Source: Mycobacterium sp. HUMS_12744610
GTDB taxonomy: Bacteria > Actinomycetota > Actinomycetes > Mycobacteriales > Mycobacteriaceae
Length of the DNA: 64,000 bases
Direction: 5' to 3'
NCBI RefSeq assembly: GCF_041206865.1
Contig: NZ_JBGEDP010000001.1
Span: 4,774,001 to 4,838,000, forward strand
Shown one piece after another: positions 8,151 to 16,749 of this stretch; the first letter of the stretch is position 1; each line of letters begins with the position of its first letter. A program made the position numbers and the translations under genes. The notes beneath the pieces are model-generated. The model made no database searches. It was not told the origin of the DNA and worked only from the letters and a program-made list of their open reading frames with translations.

Positions 8151-10213
8151 CCCGCCAACTCACATCACCGATAGCGGCGGCGTGGGATCCGCCCTTCGCT
8201 CCCGACGAACCCGTGCTACCGGCGGCTCGCCGGATCGCACCCGGTCCCGAGCTGCGATTCGACGATATGCCCCGCTGGGATCTGACCGCCGGCGGAATCG
8301 CCCCTAACCTGAGCGCGTCTCGTGCGCATCTGCGTTTCGATGACCTCCCCGAGGCCTGGGTGTCCATCGCCAAGACGTTGGCAATGGCGATGCTGCAACC
8401 AACCCATACCGTCCTTCGTGAAGCGCACGTCTACCGGTCCAACCGGCCCTACAAGATCAAGTCGATCCAGCACGCCCTCGCCGAGCTGCGGTATCTCGCG
8501 AAATGGGCTGAGGACCGTGGTTACACGGCCGACCTGTCGCTATGGACCGATGACGACAGCGAGGCGTATCTCGCATCGGTTCGCGCCACCCGCGCAGCCA
8601 CCGCCGAGAAGTCAGCGAACGATCTCCTGCGCCACCTGGTGGCGTTCGGGCCGCTGATGCACAACGGCGGCCTGCGGGTACCGGTGGGGCGTTCCAAAAC
8701 TGGCAGCTCGGGCGAGATCAAGACACCGGTCATCCCTCCAGACACATTCTGGCCACTGATTCGCGCCTGCTGGACCTATATCGACGTATTCGCCCCTGAC
8801 GTTCTTGCCGCCCGCGACGAGATCGACACACTGGATGCCAGCCCACCTCCCGCAAAATGGCCGGCGGCACAAACCATCGACCGCGCAATCGACTCCTGGC
8901 TCACATCACCCGACGGTTTCATTCCGCTGCACATCTACACGCTTGGACGCGGAAAAGCCGGCGAGATCAACTGGGACGGCCTGGCGCTATGCACCACGCC
9001 GCGGATCCGGGCAGTCAACTTCTACAACGGCAGCGGAGCAGCCCGACGGCAACGAGTCCGCGACGCGATCGCCGCCGGCTTGCCCACCAAGTTCGGCTAC
9101 TCCGCCGTTCCACCCACGGTCGTCGACCGACCCGACGGGACACGCGGACCATGGATCAGCGGATTCGACCGCGTCATCGTAAGCAAAGAACTCACCCAAA
9201 TGCGCAACGCTGCTTATATTTTCGTCGCAATCATGACGATGATGCGGGACAGCGAAGTCCAAGGACTCGCCGCCGGAGCGATCGGCACGCACTATGGCGC
9301 CCCCGCGATCACCAGCAACCTCCATAAAGGCCAGACGGGTGCGGGTACACCACAGCGCTGGTGGGTAAGCCCGCCGGTCGTTCGCGCCCTCGAAGTCGCA
9401 GAACGCATTACCCGTGACCCAGGCAGGCTGTTCGGCAGTGTCCGCACCGGCGTCAACCGTGACCTCGCCGGGTTCGACCAGCACGAACAGATTCGGTCGT
9501 TCATCAACTGGGTCAATGACCACTCACCCCGTAACGGGCTGGAGCCGATCCTCGCAACAGCGTTGGCGCCGCATATGTTTCGCCGAACCATGGCCGTCCT
9601 CACCGCCAACGAACCCGACGGAGAGATCGCCCTCGGAATCACCCTCAAGCACAACGCCACGCGGGCACTGGCCAACGCGACCACCAGCGGTTATGGGGCA
9701 CCGACACCAGAGTGGGCCAAAGAGTTCGAACACCACGCCAAGGAGGCCGCTGCCGGAGAGCTCGTCGCCGACTGGGCACGGCACGCCAACGGTGACCGAG
9801 AAGTGCGCGGCCCTGGCGCCGCCACATTCGTCAACAGCCTCGACAGCGTCACCGACCGTGCGAGCAGCACCGCCGCGGTAGGCGACGAACGCATGCTCCG
9901 AAACCTGCTGCGCGACGAGTTTGCCACGATCCGCCTGGGCACCCTCAACCACTGCCTCGGCGACCCGAACAAGGCACTCTGCCTGGAAGGCGCGTCCGCC
10001 GCAGTTAAAGCTGGCGGACCCATCCCGAGCATGTGCCAACCCGCCACCTGCCGAAACTCAGTGATCACCGACAAACACTTCCCGGTCTGGCGCCACGAGG
10101 AGGCCGACCTCGTCGAGAAACTCAAGGACAAGAAGATGGCCACCGTCCACCGCCAGCGCCTCGAAGCCCAACTCGCCGATGTCCGACGAATCACCCAGCA
10201 GGACCCCAAGTGA
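8147..10213 (+). CDS. Tyrosine recombinase-like protein 3 of 3, 688 aa
   Basis: Third large recombinase-type protein. It has an N-terminal helical domain, a central region FVAIMTMMRDSEVQGLAAG that fits the first catalytic Arg segment, and APHMFRRTMAVL (about residue 475), which fits the H-x-x-R box. The C-terminal part carries cysteines (NHCLGDPNKALC and SMCQPATCRNSV) and ends in a basic coiled coil (KLKDKKMATVHRQRLEAQL). GTG start at 8147 in a GTGA overlap. A set of three unequal tyrosine recombinases in one overlapping run is known from recombinase-trio elements. A clear nucleophile Tyr could not be assigned by eye. Confidence 0.72.
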   Translation: MTRQLTSPIAAAWDPPFAPDEPVLPAARRIAPGPELRFDDMPRWDLTAGGIAPNLSASRAHLRFDDLPEAWVSIAKTLAMAMLQPTHTVLREAHVYRSNRPYKIKSIQHALAELRYLAKWAEDRGYTADLSLWTDDDSEAYLASVRATRAATAEKSANDLLRHLVAFGPLMHNGGLRVPVGRSKTGSSGEIKTPVIPPDTFWPLIRACWTYIDVFAPDVLAARDEIDTLDASPPPAKWPAAQTIDRAIDSWLTSPDGFIPLHIYTLGRGKAGEINWDGLALCTTPRIRAVNFYNGSGAARRQRVRDAIAAGLPTKFGYSAVPPTVVDRPDGTRGPWISGFDRVIVSKELTQMRNAAYIFVAIMTMMRDSEVQGLAAGAIGTHYGAPAITSNLHKGQTGAGTPQRWWVSPPVVRALEVAERITRDPGRLFGSVRTGVNRDLAGFDQHEQIRSFINWVNDHSPRNGLEPILATALAPHMFRRTMAVLTANEPDGEIALGITLKHNATRALANATTSGYGAPTPEWAKEFEHHAKEAAAGELVADWARHANGDREVRGPGAATFVNSLDSVTDRASSTAAVGDERMLRNLLRDEFATIRLGTLNHCLGDPNKALCLEGASAAVKAGGPIPSMCQPATCRNSVITDKHFPVWRHEEADLVEKLKDKKMATVHRQRLEAQLADVRRITQQDPK

Positions 10214-10626
10214 CCGCCGTCAGCCCTGCGTCCGAGAAGAAGCTGCGCGACGCCATGCAGCGACTCCTCACAGGCCAATCCAGACGGACCGACGGGCGGC
10301 TCACCAAAGCCAACCTGCACGTCGAAGCCGGTGTCAGCCGCGCCACCATGAACCGGGCCGACGCCGTCCTCGCCGACTGGAATACCGCTGTCGGCGCCCG
10401 GGTCGCACCGCGCGACTCCCAGATCATCGAGTTGCAGGGAATAGTCACCAAGCTCAAGCAGACCATCGCGACGTTGCGGCAAAGCAACACCGACCTCGAA
10501 CGAAAGAACCAAGCCGCGGTAACCGTGATCGCCGAGCTCCACTCACAGCTACAAGCGAGTCGCGGTGCCGTGCCGCGCGGAACCGTCACTCCGCTGCAGG
10601 GCCGTCATGCGCGACGGCGGTGGTGA
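10210..10626 (+). CDS. TnpC-like coiled-coil protein (DUF6262-type), 138 aa
   Basis: Small basic protein translated from a GTG that overlaps the stop of recombinase 3 (GTGA). The N-terminal half has an HTH-like segment (TKANLHVEAGVSRATMNRA), and the second half is a heptad-rich coiled coil (LQGIVTKLKQTIATLRQ onwards). This matches the TnpC accessory proteins that accompany TnpA/TnpB recombinases and are thought to orient or assist recombination. It closes the mobility module; the cargo operon begins 123 bases later. Family assignment rests on position and shape rather than on a diagnostic motif. Confidence 0.68.
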   Translation: MTAVSPASEKKLRDAMQRLLTGQSRRTDGRLTKANLHVEAGVSRATMNRADAVLADWNTAVGARVAPRDSQIIELQGIVTKLKQTIATLRQSNTDLERKNQAAVTVIAELHSQLQASRGAVPRGTVTPLQGRHARRRW

Positions 10627-10656
10627 TCACAGGCTGACTTTCCGACCTCGACAGAG

Positions 10657-10700
10657 TCGGTTGAACCCGCAAATACACGGTCTAAATCGGTTCATCCCGC
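10657..10700 (+). promoter_or_regulatory. Direct repeats upstream of the cargo operon (candidate operator/promoter)
   Basis: TCGGTTGAACCCGC (10657-10670) and TCGGTTCATCCCGC (10687-10700) are 14-bp direct repeats, 12 of 14 identical and 30 bp apart (three helical turns). TAAGAT follows at 10701-10706 as a possible -10. The repeats lie in the only sizeable gap between the mobility genes and the cargo, so they may be bound by the small HTH protein encoded just downstream. Confidence 0.4.
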
Positions 10701-10749
10701 TAAGATCGACCAGTCGGCACGCAGGGGGTCGATAGTCAGGAGGTTGCCT

Positions 10750-10935
10750 GTGGCTGAGCCGTGGCTGTCAGCCGACGACATCGCCACCCACCTCGGCGTC
10801 ACCAAGGACACGATCTACAGCTGGATCGCCGAGAAGGCCATGCCCGCTCACAAGGTGGGGCGCCTGTGGAAGTTCCAGGCGGCTGAGGTCGACGATTGGG
10901 TTCGTCGTAACGGGGCGACGGCCGCGGAGGACTGA
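10750..10935 (+). CDS. Small helix-turn-helix (excisionase/MerR-like) DNA-binding protein, 61 aa
   Basis: Begins VAEPWLSADDIATHLG, followed by VTKDTIYSWIAEKAMPAHK, VGRLWKF and AEVDDWVRRNG: the winged-helix layout of excisionase-family DNA-binding proteins. The GTG at 10750 is preferred over the TTG at 10744 because AGGAGG (10738-10743) stands 6 bases before the GTG and would touch the TTG. It is the first gene of the defence operon and ends 2 bases before the helicase start. Likely roles are operon regulation through the upstream repeats, or recombination directionality; the sequence does not decide between them. Confidence 0.8.
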   Translation: MAEPWLSADDIATHLGVTKDTIYSWIAEKAMPAHKVGRLWKFQAAEVDDWVRRNGATAAED

Positions 10936-10937
10936 AC

Positions 10938-13900
10938 ATGCACATCATCGACAACGTCAACGACCTCCTCGGCGATGATCTCAAGGCTGAGGTGCAGGCT
11001 GGGTCGAAGCTGCGTATCGCTGCATCGACGTTTTCCATCTTCGCGTTTGAGGCGCTGCGCAAGGAGTTGGAGCGCGTCGAAGAGCTCGAGTTCGTCTTCA
11101 CCTCGCCGTCGTTTGTCGCCGCGGCGGCTACTGATCAGCTGCCCAAGGAACGCCGACAGTTTTTCATTCCGCCGGGGTCCAACGGGGAGTCGTCGCTTTA
11201 CGGTTCGCAGTTCGAGATCCGTCTGCGCAACAAGCTGACGCAGCGGGCCATCGCGCGTGAATGCGCGGAATGGGTGCGCCGAAAGGTTCGCTTCCGGTCG
11301 AACCGGACCGGTGCCCCGATGCAGCAGTTCGTCGTTGTGGATGACAAGGTCGCCTACCAGCCGATCCAAGGCTTCACCTCCGCCGACCTTGGCTATGAGC
11401 GTGGGAACGCCGTGTCGAACGTCGTGACCAAGCTCGACGATGCTCCCATGGCACGGCAGTACGCCGCCCTGTTCGATCAGATCTGGAACAACCCCACGCA
11501 GCTCGAAGATGTTACCCAAGCGGTGTACGACCACATCGCGAGCGTGTACGCCGAAAACTCACCGGCGCGAATCTACTTCCTGATCCTGTACAACCTGTTC
11601 TCGGAGTTCCTCGACGACATCAGCGAGGACGTCCTGCCGAATGATCGCACCGGCTACCAGGAAACGCAGGTCTGGCAGAGCCTGTACAACTTCCAGCGGG
11701 ACGCGGCGACGGGAATCATCAATAAGCTGGAGACCTACAACGGCTGCATCCTCGCTGACAGCGTGGGGCTCGGGAAGACCTTCACCGCGTTGGCAGTGAT
11801 CAAGTACTACGAGCTGCGCAACAAGTCCGTCCTGGTGCTTGCACCGAAGAAGCTTGCGGAGAACTGGACCAACTACAACGCCAACCTGACGACGAACATC
11901 TTCGCTCAAGACCGGTTCAACTACGACGTCCTCGCCCACACCGATCTTTCCCGCACCAAGGGTGAATCGTTGGGGCTGCGGCTCGACCGAATCAATTGGG
12001 GCAACTACGACCTCGTCGTTATCGACGAGTCCCACAACTTCCGGAACGCGGACTACGCAGAAGAGAAAGAGTCGCGCTACCAACGGCTGATGCGTCAAGT
12101 CATCCGCGAGGGTGTGAAGACCAAGGTGCTCATGCTGTCGGCCACACCGGTCAACAACCGCTTCAACGACCTGAAGAACCAACTCCAACTTGCCTACGAA
12201 GGAGAGTCGGAGAACCTCAGCCAACACTTGAACATCTCGACCACGGTCGAGAAAGTGTTCAGCGACGCGCAGCGCGTCTTCAACGAGTGGTCCAAGCTCG
12301 ACCCCGAGGCGCGCACCACCGACCGTATCCTGCAGATGCTCGACTTCGACTTCTTCGAACTGCTCGACTCGGTCACCATCGCACGGTCCCGCAAACACAT
12401 TCAGGCGTTCTACGACACCACCGAAATCGGTACCTTCCCACAACGGCTCCCGCCGCGGTCCATTCGTGAGCCGCTCTCCGACCTCCCCGATGTGCCCGCA
12501 TTCAACGAAATCTTCGGACAACTTCAAGCGCTCACCCTGGCCGTCTACACGCCGCTGTCCTACGTATTCCCAAGCCGAATCGGCAAGTACGAAGACCTCT
12601 ACAACGTCAAGGGCGGCACGGCGCGCTCCAACATCGGGCAACTCGGCCGTGAGCAGGGCTTGAAAAAGCTCATGACGGTCAACCTGCTCAAACGTTTGGA
12701 GAGTTCGGTCGAGGCGTTCCGGCTCACCCTCGCCAAAATTGAAGGCGCGGTCGACAACACTCTTATCCGAATCAAGTCACGAACAGGATCCTTGAACGAT
12801 CTGAGCGTCGATTTCTCCGGCCTGGACCTCGATGTCGACGACGAGGATGACGCCAACGTCGAAGCGCTCTCGTTTGGCGAGAAGATCAAGATCGACCTCG
12901 ATGACATCGACGTAGAATCCTGGCAGCGTGATCTGTGGAACGACCGTGAGACCCTCCGCGAGCTACTCGACGAGATGCGCAGGGTCACACCAGATCACGA
13001 CCTCAAGCTGCAGGCGCTCAAACGACTCATCGAGGACAAGGCCGCCAACCCCCTCAACCCGCTAAATCGCAAGGCACTGATCTTCTCGGCGTTCGCCGAC
13101 ACTGCCGAGTACCTCTACAAACAGCTCGCGCCCACATTGAGCAACTCCGGGCTACACACCGCCCTCGTCACCGGCGGTGCCCACGCCGCGAAAACAACGC
13201 TGGGGACCGGCTACGACTTCCAGCAGGTCCTGACGCTGTTCTCGCCAAGGTCCAAGCAACGCCACCTCACCATGCCCAAAGACACCGGCGAACTCGATGT
13301 GCTGATCGGCACCGATGTCATCAGTGAAGGCCAAAACCTCCAGGACTGTGACTATCTCGTCAACTACGACATTCACTGGAACCCAGTACGGATCATCCAA
13401 CGATTCGGCCGCATCGACCGCATCGGCTCGACCAACGCCCAGATCCAGCTCGTGAACTTCTGGCCCGACATCTCCCTCGACGAATACATCAACCTCAAGG
13501 AACGCGTCGAGAACCGCATGGTCATCGCCGACCTCGCCGGCACCGCCGACGACAACGTCCTCACCCTCGAAGGCAGCGACGCCGCGTTCCGCAAGGAGCA
13601 GCTCCGCAAGCTCCAAGACGAAGTCATCGAACTCGAAGACGTCCGCACCGGTGTATCCATCACCGATCTCGGCCTCAACGACTTCCGAATGGACCTGCTG
13701 GGATACCTCAAGAAGGCCGGCGACCTGGCCACCGCGCCGAAGGGACTTCACGCAGTAATCCCCGCAGACCCCTCCAGAGGCCTCCACCCCGGTGTGCTGT
13801 TCGCGCTGCGCAACGTCGACGCCAACGAGAACATCAATCGGGGCAACCGGCTGCACCCGCACTACCTGGTCTACCTCGACGACAACGGCAACGTCATCGC

Positions 13901-14207
13901 CGACCACACAGAGGTCAAACACCTTCTCGACCTGATTCGCGCAGGATGCCGGCCCCACGAGGAACCCGTCACCGAGGTCACCCGCGTCTTCAACGCTGCC
14001 ACCCGCGAAGGCGCAGAGATGGGCAAGTACTCCGAATTGCTCACCGCAGCAATCCGATCCATGATCGACGTCACCGAAGAACGCGACATCGACAGCCTCT
14101 TCAGCGATGGACACACGACCGCCCTCACCCAGGCAATCGCCGGCCTCGACGACTTCGAACTCACCGCATTCATCGCGATCGTCGACGCCTCCGAAGGAAC
14201 CACATGA
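10938..14207 (+). CDS. SNF2-like superfamily 2 helicase with N-terminal PLD-like region, 1089 aa
   Basis: Motor protein of the cargo operon. Residues 1-200 resemble a phospholipase-D-fold region as found in some helicase-restriction proteins, but no HxK catalytic motif is visible (QQFVVVDDKVAYQPIQGF occupies its place). The helicase core follows: Walker A ADSVGLGKT (about 272-280), DESH (about 363-366), LMLSATPVNNRFNDLKNQ, and a C-terminal RecA lobe with GTDVISEGQNLQ and RIIQRFGRIDRIGS motif VI. ATG start, 7 bases after GGAGG. The stop overlaps the next gene (ATGA). Probably translocates on DNA during recognition or degradation of invading DNA; not itself a recognisable nuclease. Confidence 0.85.
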   Translation: MHIIDNVNDLLGDDLKAEVQAGSKLRIAASTFSIFAFEALRKELERVEELEFVFTSPSFVAAAATDQLPKERRQFFIPPGSNGESSLYGSQFEIRLRNKLTQRAIARECAEWVRRKVRFRSNRTGAPMQQFVVVDDKVAYQPIQGFTSADLGYERGNAVSNVVTKLDDAPMARQYAALFDQIWNNPTQLEDVTQAVYDHIASVYAENSPARIYFLILYNLFSEFLDDISEDVLPNDRTGYQETQVWQSLYNFQRDAATGIINKLETYNGCILADSVGLGKTFTALAVIKYYELRNKSVLVLAPKKLAENWTNYNANLTTNIFAQDRFNYDVLAHTDLSRTKGESLGLRLDRINWGNYDLVVIDESHNFRNADYAEEKESRYQRLMRQVIREGVKTKVLMLSATPVNNRFNDLKNQLQLAYEGESENLSQHLNISTTVEKVFSDAQRVFNEWSKLDPEARTTDRILQMLDFDFFELLDSVTIARSRKHIQAFYDTTEIGTFPQRLPPRSIREPLSDLPDVPAFNEIFGQLQALTLAVYTPLSYVFPSRIGKYEDLYNVKGGTARSNIGQLGREQGLKKLMTVNLLKRLESSVEAFRLTLAKIEGAVDNTLIRIKSRTGSLNDLSVDFSGLDLDVDDEDDANVEALSFGEKIKIDLDDIDVESWQRDLWNDRETLRELLDEMRRVTPDHDLKLQALKRLIEDKAANPLNPLNRKALIFSAFADTAEYLYKQLAPTLSNSGLHTALVTGGAHAAKTTLGTGYDFQQVLTLFSPRSKQRHLTMPKDTGELDVLIGTDVISEGQNLQDCDYLVNYDIHWNPVRIIQRFGRIDRIGSTNAQIQLVNFWPDISLDEYINLKERVENRMVIADLAGTADDNVLTLEGSDAAFRKEQLRKLQDEVIELEDVRTGVSITDLGLNDFRMDLLGYLKKAGDLATAPKGLHAVIPADPSRGLHPGVLFALRNVDANENINRGNRLHPHYLVYLDDNGNVIADHTEVKHLLDLIRAGCRPHEEPVTEVTRVFNAATREGAEMGKYSELLTAAIRSMIDVTEERDIDSLFSDGHTTALTQAIAGLDDFELTAFIAIVDASEGTT

Positions 14208-14869
14208 CGGCCCTGCTCTACCGCTGGCCCGCCGCCGCCAAATTCGGTCGTACCGTCCCGAAAACCAAGTTCTACGAACACGGCACTGTCTCCGGTGCAG
14301 TACGTGACAAATTCGTTTCCGAAGTCCAGCGCATCACCTGGGCCTACAAACTCGCCCAAGCCACCATCAACCTGCCCGGCAACACAGACGTCCCCGAGAT
14401 CCAAGTTTTCCAGATCGACACAAAGGGCGACGATGTCAGCGAGTCCGTGCTCGCCGCCATCGACAAAGCGGTGAAGACCCCCATCATCTTCGAGATAGTC
14501 ACCGGCGAAGGAGACGAGCAGCGAGTCCGGATGGCTGCATCGCACAAGCAGGTCGGCCCCGCTACGCCCAAGCTCAGCGCCTACTACACGACCGACTGGC
14601 AAACCCCGGATGCCGAGCGGCAGCCACTACCAACAGCGATCAGCCTGCCATCCCTGTACACCGCACTCCTCGCGCCGCTGACCCCGGTATCAGCACGGCC
14701 AGGAGAGGAATTGTCAGACGTCGCTGCCAGACTCCAGGCCGTGCGCAAGCTCGAACGCGAGGTCGCCTCCCTGGAGCGCAAACTCCGCGCCGAGCCGCAA
14801 CTCAACCGCAAGGTAGAGCTTCGGCGCGCCCTGAAAACGAAGCAAGCAGAACTGGAACAGCAGAGGTAG
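14204..14869 (+). CDS. DUF4391 domain protein, 221 aa
   Basis: Starts MTALLYRWPAAAKFGRTVPK and contains VRDKFVSEVQRITWAYKLA and FQIDTKGDDVSESVLAAIDK, the pattern I associate with DUF4391 proteins found beside helicases and type III methylases in bacterial defence loci. The N-terminal part is a compact alpha/beta domain (about 1-155) and the C-terminal 50 residues are a charged coiled coil (LEREVASLERKLRAE). ATG at 14204 overlaps the helicase stop, so the two are probably made in matched amounts and may form a complex. No catalytic motif recognised. Confidence 0.7.
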   Translation: MTALLYRWPAAAKFGRTVPKTKFYEHGTVSGAVRDKFVSEVQRITWAYKLAQATINLPGNTDVPEIQVFQIDTKGDDVSESVLAAIDKAVKTPIIFEIVTGEGDEQRVRMAASHKQVGPATPKLSAYYTTDWQTPDAERQPLPTAISLPSLYTALLAPLTPVSARPGEELSDVAARLQAVRKLEREVASLERKLRAEPQLNRKVELRRALKTKQAELEQQR

Positions 14870-14872
14870 CAG

Positions 14873-16744
14873 GTGGAGAAACTTCGCATGACATCGCCCG
14901 ACTTGACCGAGGCCAATATCGAGAAGCTCGCCGAGCTGTTCCCCAACGTCATCACCGAGACGCTCGACGCCGACGGCAATCCCAAGAAGGCCATCGACTT
15001 CGACCTGCTGCGCCAGGAACTGTCGGATCATGTTGTCGAAGGCCCGCAGGAGCGCTACCGGCTCGACTGGCCCGGTAAGCGCGAAGCGGCATTCGCCGCC
15101 AACGCGCCGATTGCAAAGACTCTCAGGCCGGTTCGCGAAGAGTCGGTTGACTTCGACACTACCAAGAACCTGTTCATCGAGGGCGATAACCTCGACGCAT
15201 TGAAGCTTCTTCAAGAGTCGTACCTGGGCAAAGTAAAGGTGCTGTTTGCAGACCCTCCATACAACACGGGTACCGACCTCGTTTACCACGATTCGTTCGC
15301 GGTCTCGCCGCCCACCTACCTAGCTCAATCAGGATTCGTTGACACCTCCGGCGCCAGGTTGGTCGCGAATCTGTCGACTAATGGGCGCTTCCATTCTGAC
15401 TGGTTATCGATGATTTACCCGAGGATTCGATTGGCACGAAACCTGCTGACCGATGACGGCGTGATGTTCTTGACGATCGGAGATCAGGAGGGCGCCAACC
15501 TTAGAATCGTCATGGATGAAGTATTCGGCGCGAAAAATTTTGTTGCGACAATCATCTGGCAGTCCCGCACTTCAATATCTGACGACCAGGAAATCTCCGC
15601 GAACCACAATTACATTCTCGTGTATGCGCGAAACCGCGAACTCTTAACTTTCTGGGGTGAGCCCCTGCGGGCAGACGAGTATTCGAACACAGACTCCGAT
15701 CCGCGAGGTCCGTGGAAGCTGGTCCCACTTGATGCCAATAAGCCAGGCGGTGATACACATTACGAAGTAGTTAATCCGGCCACCGGACAGGGTTTTTGGC
15801 CACCGGCTGGCCGATCCTGGGCTATCAACCGTGTATCTATGCAGCAGCTCATGGAGGACGGCCGAGTCAAGTTCGGGTTGAGGGGCGACTCAGCGCCAAA
15901 ACGGAAGCTGTTTCTAAACGAGCGGGTCGAGCGCGGCGACACGCGGACACCCAGCTCGATTCTCCTCGACGCTGGGACCACGAAAGATGGTAGCGAGGAA
16001 GTCGCAAAGATGCTGGGATCGAAGAGGATATTCGACTATCCAAAGCCCGTCGCGTTGCTGAAACGCCTTATCCGGTACGGATCGACCGGAGCGCGTGATT
16101 GCCTAGTACTTGATTTCTTTGCCGGCAGCGGTACGACGGCCGAAGCTGTCATGCGGCTCAACGCTGACGATGGTGGTTCTAGGCGATTCGCAGTCGTTCA
16201 GTTCCCCGAGAAGGTTGCGCCGGAGTCGGCTGCAGGCAAGGCGGGTTTTGGTTCTATTAGCGAGATCGCTCGCCAGCGGATTCGGAAAGCTGGCACCGAA
16301 GTAAAAGACCGTGCAGGCTTAACCGCACCTGACATCGACTGTGGATTCCGAACATTCAAGGTCGATACAACAAGTATGGCTGACGTGTTGCGGGCCCCAG
16401 ACGAGACTGGCCAGCAAGCACTCACTGAACTTGAGAGCAGCGTGAAGCCAGGTCGATCCGCGGAGGATCTGCTTTTCCAGGTGCTGCTGGACTGGGGTCT
16501 CGAACTGACCATGCCGATCGTGGTCGAGAAGCACGAATGCTACGACGTCTTTGTTGTTGAAGACGGCGCACTTATCGCCTGTTTCGATTCAGCAGTGAGC
16601 CCGGAGTTGGTGCGAACCATCGCCAAGCGCGAGCCACTGCGGGCGGTGTTCCGCGATGCCGGCTTTGCATCCGACGACGCTCGGATCAATGCGGAGCAGA
16701 TCTTCCGTGAGATCTCGCCGGCGACGGATGTGAAGGCCATCTGA
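14873..16744 (+). CDS. Type III restriction-modification methyltransferase (Mod), 623 aa
   Basis: N6-adenine DNA methyltransferase of the beta class. Motif IV DPPYNTG is at residues 127-133 and motif I DFFAGSGTT at about 414-422; this order (IV before I) is that of type III Mod subunits. The stretch SDWLSMIYPRIRLARNLLTDDG and the catalytic-domain flanks also fit, with the target-recognition region between them. The start is taken at GTG 14873, 3 bases after the DUF4391 stop; an ATG at 14888 is the alternative. The Res gene follows after 5 bases. It would protect host DNA by methylating one strand of an asymmetric site. Confidence 0.88.
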   Translation: MEKLRMTSPDLTEANIEKLAELFPNVITETLDADGNPKKAIDFDLLRQELSDHVVEGPQERYRLDWPGKREAAFAANAPIAKTLRPVREESVDFDTTKNLFIEGDNLDALKLLQESYLGKVKVLFADPPYNTGTDLVYHDSFAVSPPTYLAQSGFVDTSGARLVANLSTNGRFHSDWLSMIYPRIRLARNLLTDDGVMFLTIGDQEGANLRIVMDEVFGAKNFVATIIWQSRTSISDDQEISANHNYILVYARNRELLTFWGEPLRADEYSNTDSDPRGPWKLVPLDANKPGGDTHYEVVNPATGQGFWPPAGRSWAINRVSMQQLMEDGRVKFGLRGDSAPKRKLFLNERVERGDTRTPSSILLDAGTTKDGSEEVAKMLGSKRIFDYPKPVALLKRLIRYGSTGARDCLVLDFFAGSGTTAEAVMRLNADDGGSRRFAVVQFPEKVAPESAAGKAGFGSISEIARQRIRKAGTEVKDRAGLTAPDIDCGFRTFKVDTTSMADVLRAPDETGQQALTELESSVKPGRSAEDLLFQVLLDWGLELTMPIVVEKHECYDVFVVEDGALIACFDSAVSPELVRTIAKREPLRAVFRDAGFASDDARINAEQIFREISPATDVKAI

Positions 16745-16749
16745 CACTG

